64,000 nt of DNA from a virus. Both the position numbers and the translations under genes were made by a program. The notes beneath the pieces are model-generated. The model saw nothing but the letters and a program-made list of their open reading frames with translations, made no database searches and had not been told where the DNA came from. Shown here one piece after another: positions 8,547 to 15,760 of the stretch (position 1 is its first letter; each line of letters opens with the position of its first letter). Location: positions 31,492 to 95,491 of IMG/VR virus record IMGVR_UViG_3300044644_000679; one strand, 5' to 3'.

Positions 8547-9043
8547 GTTTTTTCTCTATTAAATTTATCTGTTCTAGTTTCCCACCAAAAATGCGCCATT
8601 GTTGTATCGCCATCAAAATATATTGGACAAAAATCTGGACGAAAAACGCTATTAAGATCACAGGCTATGCAAGTAAAAAATAATTGAGATCTTGGATAAC
8701 CATAATCTAAAAGTTTTTGTTCTATTTTCTTAAAATTATTTCCACTGAGACATCCGCTATCTACTACAATTAAGATATAGTATGGATCTAATTGATTTGG
8801 ATGAATAAATGCTTCAAACTCATCTTTATATGGAATATTAACGGGTTCTATATCTATAGGCTCATCTTTATTTGATAATTTATGAGATATTAATTGAGCC
8901 ACAAGCCCAGAATATTCATAACTTAATTGTAATATACCTATGCGACTAGACAAGTTAATAAGACTATTATGACGAATTTCATCGCATATTTTATCTATAC
9001 ATTTGGTTTCCCATTCTCTATCAATAAATAAACTATTTTTCAT
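8543..9043 (-). CDS. Phosphoribosyltransferase-like protein
   Basis: 166 aa. Residues 88-104 (ILIVVDSGCLSGNNF) resemble the PRPP loop of type I phosphoribosyltransferases (hydrophobic strand, acidic residue, then Ser/Thr-Gly), although the usual double acidic pair is reduced to a single Asp. The following strand (LFFTCIACDLN) also fits the fold. Located next to thyX in a nucleotide-metabolism operon. The substrate is unknown and the enzyme may be degenerate. Confidence 0.4.
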   Translation of the reverse strand: MKNSLFIDREWETKCIDKICDEIRHNSLINLSSRIGILQLSYEYSGLVAQLISHKLSNKDEPIDIEPVNIPYKDEFEAFIHPNQLDPYYILIVVDSGCLSGNNFKKIEQKLLDYGYPRSQLFFTCIACDLNSVFRPDFCPIYFDGDTTMAHFWWETRTDKFNREKT

Positions 9044-9248
9044 TATACTCTCTTTGGTGATCTAGCCACTTACCATTCGTATGATGATTAAATATTGCCC
9101 TAGCCAGTTTACTAACGCTTGGAGCAGCACCGCTACCGCTAATAGAATTATCACTAGATTTTGCCCAATAATACTGAGCATCGTCTTTATCTTTAATAGT
9201 CTCATATCCAAGACCTTTGGCCCACGATCTTATTTCTGTCCAAGTCAT
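9033..9248 (-). CDS. Hypothetical protein
   Basis: 71 aa, MTWTEIRSWAKGLGYETIK. The start overlaps the upstream stop as ATGA. The MTW-E opening recurs in two small genes at 23875 and 24059, which may be distant relatives. Function unknown. Confidence 0.6.
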   Translation of the reverse strand: MTWTEIRSWAKGLGYETIKDKDDAQYYWAKSSDNSISGSGAAPSVSKLARAIFNHHTNGKWLDHQREYNEK

Positions 9249-9592
9249 TTTTGTAATTGGTCTTCTGACCTTACCTTTTGCTTGTGGGAATACCCACTAG
9301 AAAATCCAGACATAAATGCTTCTTTTAAAAGCGGAATATCACTCTTCATTATGTTCTGGTTTTGTAGCCAATCGATGAACATTTTATCTTCGTCGCAAAG
9401 TTCTGGCCCACATAATTCATTATACCTATACTTTATGGTATTAAACATACTGTCTATGCATATAAAGTAGAAGTCATCTTTTATACAAGAATTTTCAAAA
9501 TTCTGATGCCATCCAGATATTACCACAATATCTCCAGAATGGGTGTAAATTTTATCACCAATTTTTATACGCAAGGCTTCTTTAAATATCAT
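9245..9592 (-). CDS. Hypothetical protein
   Basis: 115 aa; the first third (IKIGDKIYTHSGDIVVISGW) looks like a small beta barrel, and the last third is basic. It overlaps the glycosyltransferase-like gene by 11 bases and couples to the next gene by ATGA. No family recognised. Confidence 0.6.
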   Translation of the reverse strand: MIFKEALRIKIGDKIYTHSGDIVVISGWHQNFENSCIKDDFYFICIDSMFNTIKYRYNELCGPELCDEDKMFIDWLQNQNIMKSDIPLLKEAFMSGFSSGYSHKQKVRSEDQLQK

Positions 9593-10229
9593 ATAATTTT
9601 TCTTTTGCTATTATCTCATAATATTCTGGAGTAAATTCGCCTTTTCTCATAGCTTCATTGTACCAAGGCGTATCTTGTTTGTCAAACAGTATTCTGTGTT
9701 GCATACTGCTATTTAATCTTTTAGACCCATTTACCTCAAATTCCCAAGGGTTTTCTGAACCGTGGTTGATCAAGCAAGATTTAAAAAACTCTTTATTCCA
9801 TATAGAAGCTTGCATTGATATTGTATATAAACTATGCTGACGCAATGCATACATGTTTCCTATTATATGAAACTTATTATATAATCTACTATCTTCATGA
9901 ATTCCTAATCTATTTATTCCCTGCCGACATATTTGAATATACATATCAAATTGTGACTTTGGTATAGTTTTTCTCAAAAAATAATCATCCTGTAACCATA
10001 ATACGTACTCTGTATCGACTCTATCTAGAGCATACTTTAGACAATCTGAATAAGGTATTTTGCCCGGTAAAATAGATTTAAAACCATAGTCGTTAAATTC
10101 TAGGGTTTCTGATAAAAAATATCTTGGAATATCTATATTGTGGTCCCAGTATCTGTTGAATAATAGACCAAATTTGTTCCATAGGAAATTGTATTTATCG
10201 CAAGTGCCGACTAATAAAGTAATGTCCAT
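9582..10229 (-). CDS. Glycosyltransferase-like protein
   Basis: 215 aa. The N-terminal strand MDITLLVGTCDKYNFL and the segment YVLWLQDDYFL (about residues 73-83) resemble the nucleotide-sugar fold and DxD-like metal site of GT-A glycosyltransferases seen in phages and capsule loci. First gene of the thyX operon. No sigma70 promoter is evident immediately upstream. The acceptor is unknown. Confidence 0.5.
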   Translation of the reverse strand: MDITLLVGTCDKYNFLWNKFGLLFNRYWDHNIDIPRYFLSETLEFNDYGFKSILPGKIPYSDCLKYALDRVDTEYVLWLQDDYFLRKTIPKSQFDMYIQICRQGINRLGIHEDSRLYNKFHIIGNMYALRQHSLYTISMQASIWNKEFFKSCLINHGSENPWEFEVNGSKRLNSSMQHRILFDKQDTPWYNEAMRKGEFTPEYYEIIAKEKLYDI

Positions 10230-10238
10230 ATTGATTTT

Positions 10239-10249
10239 CGTGTATAATT
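10239..10249 (+). promoter_or_regulatory. Putative late-type -10 element GTGTATAAT
   Basis: GTGTATAAT lies about 43 bases before the start of the lone plus-strand gene. No TTGACA is found at the usual distance. The same GTGTATAAT word precedes the late operon at 44757-44766, so both may be read by the phage sigma-like factor. Confidence 0.45.
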
Positions 10250-10290
10250 GTAATGAGTACTCGATTTTAGAACCTTATAAGGAGATTTTT

Positions 10291-10659
10291 ATGCCTTTTT
10301 CACCAACACAATCTGGTAACATGTTTCCCGGCAGAAACGTATTCTTCCCCGGCATTATAGCTGGTCCATCTACTGTCACTGGTACTAGTGGCATATTCAT
10401 CCCATTTGCCGCATTAGAAAGTTATAATGTTGGTAATAGTGGTGAAATCGGAGAATTAGTATATTCAATAGTAGATAAGTTTGTAACTGGTTTAAACAAT
10501 TTATCTGGTGTTCCTACGCTTGCAGATGATCTCCCAAGTAAGTTTAGTGCTTCAAGACAAACATCGTTAACTTCAGATAACACTGCCACAAAAACATACT
10601 CAATGAGTTTTGATCTTAATGTTTCAAGTGCCAAGTATGATCTACAAAGCGAAGCATGA
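10291..10659 (+). CDS. Lone plus-strand protein, possibly virion component
   Basis: 122 aa starting MPFSPTQSGNMFPGRNVFF, with AAGGAG 6 bases before the ATG. The longer frame upstream is antisense to the glycosyltransferase gene and was discarded. It is rich in Gly/Ser/Thr/Phe and lacks charged clusters, like small structural proteins, but no family is recognised. It is a self-contained unit on the strand opposite its neighbours, with its own -10 element and a strong terminator, which suggests late expression. Confidence 0.75.
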   Translation: MPFSPTQSGNMFPGRNVFFPGIIAGPSTVTGTSGIFIPFAALESYNVGNSGEIGELVYSIVDKFVTGLNNLSGVPTLADDLPSKFSASRQTSLTSDNTATKTYSMSFDLNVSSAKYDLQSEA

Positions 10660-10699
10660 TGGATAGGGTTTGATAGAGAACATACGTATGTTTGGTTAA

Positions 10700-10731
10700 G
10701 AGGGCGAACTTTTAGTTCGCTCTCTTTTTTT
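10700..10731 (+). terminator. Rho-independent terminator of the plus-strand unit
   Basis: 11-bp stem GAGGGCGAACT/AGTTCGCTCTC followed by seven T residues on the plus strand. The minus-strand protease gene ends inside the hairpin, so the element separates convergent transcripts. Confidence 0.92.
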
Positions 10732-11476
10732 GTATATGTGTCTTGATCCAATCTAAGAAGTTACTAATCCTCGTATGACAACCATCATCATTATACGTTG
10801 AGTCTGGCTTTTTGTCAAGGGTTGTGACACAAGAATTTATACCAGCCAATTTGCCATCTATAAATAAACCGCCGCCGCTATCCCCGCTACCTATTAAGAA
10901 TTCAAGCTCTGTTCTATTTAATATAGAAGGACTGCAAATTAAAAGATCATTTTCTATTCTATCTATTTTATTTGATCCGCCCCTTTTTTTCTTGTCTCCA
11001 TTCTGTATTCCAGTTATAAAAGTACCAGTTTTACCATAGCCAGCAATAGCGCATATTTTGTCAACTTCATTTGATTCTTCGTATAGCTTTGGATAAAATT
11101 CAAGCTCTATGTCTGATGTTGTATGACATAATGCTATATCTGCAAATCCAAATTGCTTCTCTTCAAAGTTTTCATGGCATATAATTTCATCTATAACTAT
11201 GATCTGTTTTTTCTTTTCGCTGTGTAAGAAAGCAAACTTAGAGTCTTTCACAACATGAGCCGCCGTTAATACCCAACGAGAATCTATAGCAACAGCAGAG
11301 GCTGAGAATAAACCATCATTATTATAAGAACCCATTATCTCTAATACGCAATCAAATTTTTTACCATATTCAATATATTTTTCATCTGGAGTATTGGGGT
11401 CTATTGTGCCAGCATATATATTAGATATTAAACCAATAAGAAATCCAACTACGAGGTTGTTGATAAGTTTGTTCAT
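10712..11476 (-). CDS. Secreted trypsin-like (S1) serine protease
   Basis: 254 aa from MNKLINNLVV. Residues 1-22 form a Sec-type signal peptide. The chymotrypsin-fold triad is visible: His74 in WVLTAAHVV, Asp113 in FADIALCHT, and Ser200 in GSGDSGGGLF. So it should be a proteolytically competent enzyme outside the cytoplasm. The start overlaps the HNH gene by 56 bases; an in-frame ATG 39 bases upstream would push the signal peptide inside the protein and was rejected. The Shine-Dalgarno site is weak. S1 proteases are unusual in phage genomes. Confidence 0.85.
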   Translation of the reverse strand: MNKLINNLVVGFLIGLISNIYAGTIDPNTPDEKYIEYGKKFDCVLEIMGSYNNDGLFSASAVAIDSRWVLTAAHVVKDSKFAFLHSEKKKQIIVIDEIICHENFEEKQFGFADIALCHTTSDIELEFYPKLYEESNEVDKICAIAGYGKTGTFITGIQNGDKKKRGGSNKIDRIENDLLICSPSILNRTELEFLIGSGDSGGGLFIDGKLAGINSCVTTLDKKPDSTYNDDGCHTRISNFLDWIKTHIQKKRAN

Positions 11477-11783
11477 TATATGGCCTATTCTTGATTTTGA
11501 GTGATATTTGTTCACAGTCAGTGACTACATTTGTATTCCAGCTTTTGTAGTCCATCAAATGGCCCAATAATAGATGACAATCAGAGCATAATGTGATTAA
11601 ATTATCTGGATTTAATTCATTACTTGGATCTAAATGATATGGTATTATGTGATGAACTTGTAGATCGTTTTTTCTCCTACACGCCTGACAAATTGATTGA
11701 TGTTTTAAATGTTCCTTCCTGACGTTAGACCACTTGGGCGATCTAGAATAGTCAGATATTTTATCTCTTAACCAATTAAACAT
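11421..11783 (-). CDS. HNH endonuclease
   Basis: 120 aa. HNH core: ICQACRRKNDLQVHHIIPYHL, then NLITLCSDCHLLLGH, with two CxxC pairs for zinc and His-His in the catalytic beta hairpin. Likely a free-standing homing nuclease. GGGAAAA precedes the start. It overlaps the protease gene by 56 bases. Confidence 0.88.
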   Translation of the reverse strand: MFNWLRDKISDYSRSPKWSNVRKEHLKHQSICQACRRKNDLQVHHIIPYHLDPSNELNPDNLITLCSDCHLLLGHLMDYKSWNTNVVTDCEQISLKIKNRPYNEQTYQQPRSWISYWFNI

Positions 11784-11828
11784 AATTTTCCCATAAGATT
11801 AAAAAAACCCTTATATATATACACTAAA

Positions 11829-11858
11829 TAAAAAAGGGGGCAGCTTTCGCCACCCCCT
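11829..11858 (-). terminator. Rho-independent terminator
   Basis: Stem GGGGGTGGC/GCTGCCCCC capped by GAAA and followed by six T residues on the minus strand, 29 bases after the stop of 11887-12180. Confidence 0.92.
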
Positions 11859-11886
11859 GATTCATTACTTATTAGGTAACTATTGT

Positions 11887-12180
11887 TCACTCTTCACGAA
11901 CAAAAGCCACGCCAAATTCACCCGGTGCTACGGGAGGTACAGTATCAACAGCAGTAAACTCCACGGTGGCTGGCGAACTTACATTGCCAGCATCGTCAAC
12001 GTCTACTAAGGTTAAAACAACACTATCATTATCTGAGAATGATAGCTCACCAAAACTGGTGGTATTTGCTGGGAAGGGCGATGTTGAACGAACTTCACCA
12101 TTAACAGCCACTGAAAGTCTACGCTCTGAAACGTCACTATCAACAACTGGGCCAGCGGTTACATTATAAACTAGTGCCAT
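11887..12180 (-). CDS. Fibronectin type III/Ig-like single-domain protein
   Basis: 97 aa starting MALVYNVTAGPVV behind GAGAGGAA. The frame extends 41 codons upstream without a ribosome site. The sequence alternates hydrophobic and polar residues (LSVAVNGEV, DSVVLTLVDVDDAGNVSSPA, VEFTAVDTVPPVAPGEF), a beta-sandwich pattern with a PPxAPG segment common in FN3-like modules of phage virion proteins. It has its own terminator. Surface decoration is possible, but unproven. Confidence 0.6.
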   Translation of the reverse strand: MALVYNVTAGPVVDSDVSERRLSVAVNGEVRSTSPFPANTTSFGELSFSDNDSVVLTLVDVDDAGNVSSPATVEFTAVDTVPPVAPGEFGVAFVREE

Positions 12181-12307
12181 AGAAAATTCCTCTCTGTATA
12201 AAAAATCACACTTAAATGCTATAGGATAGATACTACGCATATCCATCTTTCGCAAAACTTTTAGATATCTATTAAATAGTCTGTCATTTAGCCATAAAAA
12301 CATAAAT

Positions 12308-12478
12308 CTACTCTGCTTTGTATGTTAGCTCATCTACCTTTTCCATTATTATACTCATCTTGTGCTCATTTACACTGTGGCTCTGATTAATTTCATTAAG
12401 TATGTCAATATATAGTAAATTTACCGATAAAGATGATACTAATATTGAAAGTAATAATGCTACAAATGTATATTTCAT
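12308..12478 (-). CDS. Small single-pass membrane protein
   Basis: 56 aa starting MKYTFVALLLSIL, chosen for the AAGGAG site upstream. Residues 4-22 are a transmembrane segment or signal peptide and the remainder is helical and charged. Function unknown. Confidence 0.65.
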   Translation of the reverse strand: MKYTFVALLLSILVSSLSVNLLYIDILNEINQSHSVNEHKMSIIMEKVDELTYKAE

Positions 12479-12513
12479 GAATAAACTCCTTAAGGTGGGA
12501 TATTTTAGGTAGG

Positions 12514-12717
12514 CTACCATTTTATACACCAACCGGGGGGTTTATCGTTGTCTAAAATGGCTTTTCTTTCTTCTCTAAGTAGGGCTATTTCTTTTCTTTG
12601 GGTTTTTACTTCCAGTTTTAATGATTCTACTATATTTTTAAGGGATTCTATATCCCTCAACAGTTTATTTATATAGTCATCTATATCTACTGGAAAGTCA
12701 TTTATATTAATCTTCAT
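12514..12717 (-). CDS. Small coiled-coil protein
   Basis: 67 aa; residues 15-55 (LLRDIESLKNIVESLKLEV and on) show strong heptad spacing. It overlaps the HNH gene by 11 bases, the usual junction in this genome. Function unknown. Confidence 0.65.
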   Translation of the reverse strand: MKININDFPVDIDDYINKLLRDIESLKNIVESLKLEVKTQRKEIALLREERKAILDNDKPPGWCIKW

Positions 12718-13276
12718 CTATTGATCCATAATGTTTTACTGCCGCCCTAGCATTTTGCTTGTGGGTTACTCTCTCTAAATTATCAAGGCTATTATTAGAC
12801 TTATTGTGATCTATATGATTGACGATGAATAACTCTCTTAGAAATACTTTGATAGATTCTGGAGTCTTTTTATAGTCTTTTGCATTAATTTCTTTTGGTA
12901 GATTTTGATCAAATGGCTTCCAGCTATCAATTACTAATTTATGAACTCGACAATTTAATGATTGTCTTTTAGCTCCATATCTTCCTTTTGAGCTATATTC
13001 ATAATCAAAAGTACCACAATCAAATGAAATATCCACCTTATTATATCCTTGCTTACATATACGAGGTTTTAAAAGTTTTTTATATGAAGTATCAATAATG
13101 CAAATACGATAACCACTTTTTTCCTCATTAATTCTTTTAAAATGAGAGTATATATTACCACTTTTTGAAACGCTGTATTCTTTTATTGGAATTCCATTCA
13201 AGATTACTGTGGTTAACTCTTCTTCATCGTCTACTTGATCTTCTGAAAAATCAAACTCTAGTTGATTCATTTGCAT
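12707..13276 (-). CDS. HNH endonuclease with NUMOD4-like N-terminus
   Basis: 189 aa starting MQMNQLEFDF behind GGGAGG. The N-terminal part (IPIKEYSVSKSGNIYSHFK) resembles a NUMOD4 module and the C-terminal part carries the HNH_3 core VNHIDHNKSNNSLDNLERVT. Such enzymes are mobile homing nucleases. It is embedded between two small overlapping genes, with junctions typical of this operon, so it is likely an inserted element now co-transcribed. Confidence 0.85.
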   Translation of the reverse strand: MQMNQLEFDFSEDQVDDEEELTTVILNGIPIKEYSVSKSGNIYSHFKRINEEKSGYRICIIDTSYKKLLKPRICKQGYNKVDISFDCGTFDYEYSSKGRYGAKRQSLNCRVHKLVIDSWKPFDQNLPKEINAKDYKKTPESIKVFLRELFIVNHIDHNKSNNSLDNLERVTHKQNARAAVKHYGSIDED

Positions 13277-13541
13277 ATAAAGCCCTCCCAAGTGCTATTC
13301 TAACACCAAGTTTCTTATCATAGTTATCTTCTGTGCTACAAATAGCAAGTCCATGAAAACGTTCGCCAGTAGGAGAATCAATAATAACTTCGGTAGAGCC
13401 ACCCTTGGTATCTGGGCCAATAATTCCATCAGTATAACCATAGACTCTCTTACCGTTTTGCCAAGCATGATATCCATTATAAAGACGGTTGTGAAAAACT
13501 TTTACTTTGTATCCATTGTCTTGCAATTCTTTGACAGTCAT
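13251..13541 (-). CDS. Conserved-looking phage hypothetical protein
   Basis: 96 aa. GGSTEVIIDSPTGERFHG and AICSTEDNYDKKLGVRIALG resemble a small conserved phage protein of unknown function, recalled rather than searched. Ends 26 bases inside the next gene. It lies upstream of the HNH gene and downstream of tRNA-Ser. Confidence 0.65.
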   Translation of the reverse strand: MTVKELQDNGYKVKVFHNRLYNGYHAWQNGKRVYGYTDGIIGPDTKGGSTEVIIDSPTGERFHGLAICSTEDNYDKKLGVRIALGRALYANESTRV

Positions 13542-13566
13542 TATTCAACCTTTCATAAAAAAGTAA

Positions 13567-13653
13567 CGGAAGAAGTAGGATTCGAACCCACGGAAGTTTT
13601 TACGCTTCTTCTGATTAGTAATCAGATGCATTAGTCCACTCTGCCATTCTTCC
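13567..13653 (-). tRNA. tRNA-Ser, anticodon ACU
   Basis: 87 nt. Acceptor GGAAGAA/TTCTTCC, discriminator G, long class II variable arm, T arm with GTTCGAATC. Anticodon stem TCTGA/TCAGA encloses loop TTACTAA, so the anticodon is ACU for codon AGU. The usual bacterial tRNA has GCU. CCA is not encoded. Confidence 0.92.
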
Positions 13654-13658
13654 TACTA

Positions 13659-13687
13659 ATTGTATCTCTATTAGTTGCTATTGTCAA
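13659..13687 (-). promoter_or_regulatory. Sigma70-type promoter before tRNA-Ser
   Basis: -35 TTGACA, 17-bp spacer, -10 TACAAT. It sits in the 35-base gap between the tmRNA 3' end and tRNA-Ser. Confidence 0.8.
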
Positions 13688-13688
13688 G

Positions 13689-14036
13689 TGGAGGCGGCGA
13701 GAATCGAACTCGCGTCCAGAATAATTTCAATATAAACATCTACATCCTTAGTTAGTTGTTCTCGCACAGCTAACAAAGCTAACAGAATTATCTGTGTCAG
13801 ATTGAATACAATCATTACCCCCATTTATGTTTGGTGAGGATACCATATCCGATTATCGGAGTCAGCATGATTGGGCAATACGGTTCATGCCACCGCACTC
13901 TTGCCTAACTAGGTCAGGCAGCGAGAGCGAAACGAGTTTCGCCAACTAACATTTTAATCGACTTTTATACTGGCCGGTCGATTAACCAGTGGATGCCATC
14001 TATATATCCGTTTACCTGTCGATACCTTTCGCCCCC
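13689..14036 (-). ncRNA. ssrA: Transfer-messenger RNA (tmRNA)
   Basis: 348 nt, one-piece. The 5' end GGGGGCG pairs with 3' CGCCUCC to close the alanine-type acceptor; discriminator A; T arm GCGAG/CTCGC with UUCGAUU loop. The 5' end continues AAAGGTATCGACAGG, the tmRNA D-analogue. An internal open frame encodes the tag GETRFALAA, preceded by UUAGUU and followed by UGA within the helix GCCTGA...TTAGGC (P5). CCA is not encoded. It begins one base after the stop of the thioredoxin gene, so it is probably processed from that transcript. It would rescue stalled ribosomes and tag nascent proteins for ClpXP-type degradation. Confidence 0.95.
13914..13943 (-). other. tmRNA tag-peptide reading frame (GETRFALAA)
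   Basis: Ten codons: resume codon GGC (Gly), then E T R F A L A A and UGA. The ALAA end is the ClpX-recognised form in bacteria. The preceding UUAGUU resembles the bases that set the resume frame in other tmRNAs. Confidence 0.9.
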
Positions 14037-14378
14037 TTATTTTAAGAAGTTTATTAAACCGCTTGGCCCATTATAGCCAATCTTCCTTCCCTTCTCTTTA
14101 CCGTTTTCGAAAACCACAAAGGCAGGGATCGTCTTTATATTGTAGCCTTCAACGATGTCTTTGTCAACATCAAAATCTACGTCTACGATGGTATAATTTT
14201 TTACAATCTCTGATAGTTGTGGGTCATTCTTCATATCATTCTTAGCTATGTGGCAGTATTTACACCAATCGGCGGAAAATATGATTAAAACCTTTTCGTT
14301 TGTATTATCAAAAGCAAAAACAGAAGCGATAGATATTAAACACGAAATCAAAAGGATAGATACTAGTGTATTTCTCAT
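14037..14378 (-). CDS. Exported thioredoxin-fold protein
   Basis: 113 aa. Residues 1-22 are a Sec signal peptide (SILLISCLISIASVFAF). The thioredoxin fold follows, with redox motif Cys39-Lys-Tyr-Cys42 (DWCKYC) and the cis-Pro segment TIPAFVVF. It should reduce or rearrange disulfides in the envelope. GGAGGG precedes the start. Its stop abuts the tmRNA 5' end, so both probably share a transcript. Confidence 0.88.
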   Translation of the reverse strand: MRNTLVSILLISCLISIASVFAFDNTNEKVLIIFSADWCKYCHIAKNDMKNDPQLSEIVKNYTIVDVDFDVDKDIVEGYNIKTIPAFVVFENGKEKGRKIGYNGPSGLINFLK

Positions 14379-14438
14379 GCTATAACCCTCCAGTTGGTAA
14401 ATAATATATTCTACCTTGAATATATATACACTTTTTAA

Positions 14439-14627
14439 TCAATCATTATTATCAACACCACCCTCGTATGTTAACTTGGGTATTAAATCATCATTTGTTT
14501 GTTCTACCTTTTTGATGGTGATCACCAAGAATGTATCTCCTTGGTGATTTCCACCATCCAGTAATTTTTTCAGAGCATTACATACCTTTTCGCATGTAAG
14601 TTCTGGATTTATTTTAAAGCAAATCAT
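14439..14627 (-). CDS. Hypothetical protein
   Basis: 62 aa, MICFKINPELTCEKV. Its ATG overlaps the stop of the 30-aa membrane peptide gene (ATGA). Last gene of a chain running from 16482 down. No family recognised. Confidence 0.6.
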   Translation of the reverse strand: MICFKINPELTCEKVCNALKKLLDGGNHQGDTFLVITIKKVEQTNDDLIPKLTYEGGVDNND

Positions 14628-14716
14628 CTTTTCTCAATTTGACAGATTATTACTGTGACTATTGCACATATAATATATACTATACCCAATATTGTCCAAG
14701 CGGTTGGTTCATTCAT
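14624..14716 (-). CDS. 30-aa membrane peptide
   Basis: MNEPTAWTILGIVYIICAIV begins a single transmembrane segment with a short basic tail (QIEKR). The start overlaps the upstream stop by 8 bases and its TGA overlaps the next ATG. This tight coupling is the main evidence that the short frame is real. Confidence 0.6.
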   Translation of the reverse strand: MNEPTAWTILGIVYIICAIVTVIICQIEKR

Positions 14717-14921
14717 TTAAATCGACCTCAATTTCTGCACCATCAAATACCCAATGATCTATACTATCTATATAGTTGTGGGTTGGAATTGGTTCATTTA
14801 CAATTTTGAATTTAACGTCAAAAATTCCACTTATTCCTTGATTTTGATAAAGATACTTTATAATAGCATCCTTAACATCTTCATCGCTCATAGTTATATG
14901 AGTCTTGTTATTAATCTTCAT
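14709..14921 (-). CDS. Hypothetical protein
   Basis: 70 aa starting MKINNKTHITMSD behind TGGAG. The 11-base overlap with the upstream gene matches other junctions here. Acidic C-terminus. No family recognised. Confidence 0.6.
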   Translation of the reverse strand: MKINNKTHITMSDEDVKDAIIKYLYQNQGISGIFDVKFKIVNEPIPTHNYIDSIDHWVFDGAEIEVDLNE

Positions 14922-15108
14922 GGTTCTCCATAACAAATTTTTTGCTTTGCTCATTAAATAGTTTAGATATTAGATAGAATCTTTCATTTTCTAAGTATTG
15001 AATTTGTTCGTTTATGAAATCTATTCGTTTCTTAGTATCTTGTATACCTATACTGTTTTCGTACTTTTCTTTCATATACTCATTTAGTTGTTGTTCTCTT
15101 TTACTCAT
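14911..15108 (-). CDS. Small coiled-coil protein
   Basis: 65 aa; residues 20-55 (RIDFINEQIQYLENERFYL) are heptad-like. Overlaps both neighbours by a few bases. Function unknown. Confidence 0.6.
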   Translation of the reverse strand: MSKREQQLNEYMKEKYENSIGIQDTKKRIDFINEQIQYLENERFYLISKLFNEQSKKFVMENHED

Positions 15109-15244
15109 TGGTTATTGCCTTTAGCTTTTTTGTGATATTCTCTATAGTTTTAATAACCGGTGCTGTTAATGCATAGTCTTTTTTATATGCCTGTATAGCA
15201 TCTATAATCTTCCAAGCCTCATTTTTAGAAATATCAATGTTCAT
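15101..15244 (-). CDS. 47-aa hypothetical protein
   Basis: MNIDISKNEAWKIIDAIQAY begins a helical, Lys-rich peptide. ATG overlaps the upstream stop (ATGA) and its TAA lies inside the next start region, so it is a link in the chain. Function unknown. Confidence 0.6.
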   Translation of the reverse strand: MNIDISKNEAWKIIDAIQAYKKDYALTAPVIKTIENITKKLKAITNE

Positions 15245-15411
15245 ACAAATAACCTGTCCTTTAGCAATTCTGCAATAGTTTCATTAATATTTATTCCGTT
15301 TACAACTATATCTTTGTTAGAATCATATTCATCAATTTCCATATATTTCATGGCATTATTGAAACACCAAAAGATAGCAAACTTTTGTTCTTTTGTGAGA
15401 TTACCATTCAT
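15241..15411 (-). CDS. Hypothetical protein
   Basis: 56 aa starting MNGNLTKEQKF, which gives the usual 11-base overlap and a GGGAA site. An in-frame ATG 33 bases upstream lacks a ribosome site. Acidic; no family recognised. Confidence 0.55.
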   Translation of the reverse strand: MNGNLTKEQKFAIFWCFNNAMKYMEIDEYDSNKDIVVNGININETIAELLKDRLFV

Positions 15412-15760
15412 TTCTATAAATTCCCGGTTGTAATCTTGGCTCATAAGGTTTAACAGTCCATCCCATCATCATTAAATCTAATTTAATTTCATCAGTAACA
15501 ACCCCTTCGTTGCCAGAACAATACCAATCCATATATTCTCCACTATTGATTATATCAGCTACTATGCCGCCAGACATTCTCCATGAGCAAGTCCACTCTT
15601 TATCACCATAAAAGAATCTGTTATTGCACAAAGCCCCATATAGGTCTGTGCAATAGACTTGGCTATTAATACATTTGGCTACTATACGTTCATTATTAAT
15701 GAGATCATATTCTAAGTCTGGCTTATCAAAAACTGCTTTTAGTGTACCATTTAAGTCCAT
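15401..15760 (-). CDS. Hypothetical protein
   Basis: 119 aa, rich in Asp, Tyr, Cys and Trp (EWTCSWRMSGGIVADIINSG). The SGGIVADI and EYMDWYCSG segments suggest a compact alpha/beta domain. Overlaps the 243-aa gene by 10 bases. Function unknown. Confidence 0.6.
   Translation of the reverse strand: MDLNGTLKAVFDKPDLEYDLINNERIVAKCINSQVYCTDLYGALCNNRFFYGDKEWTCSWRMSGGIVADIINSGEYMDWYCSGNEGVVTDEIKLDLMMMGWTVKPYEPRLQPGIYRNEW

Noticed and set aside
10138-10290. Upstream extension of the lone plus-strand gene
   Set aside because: It is antisense to the glycosyltransferase-like gene and lacks a ribosome site, whereas AAGGAG precedes 10291.
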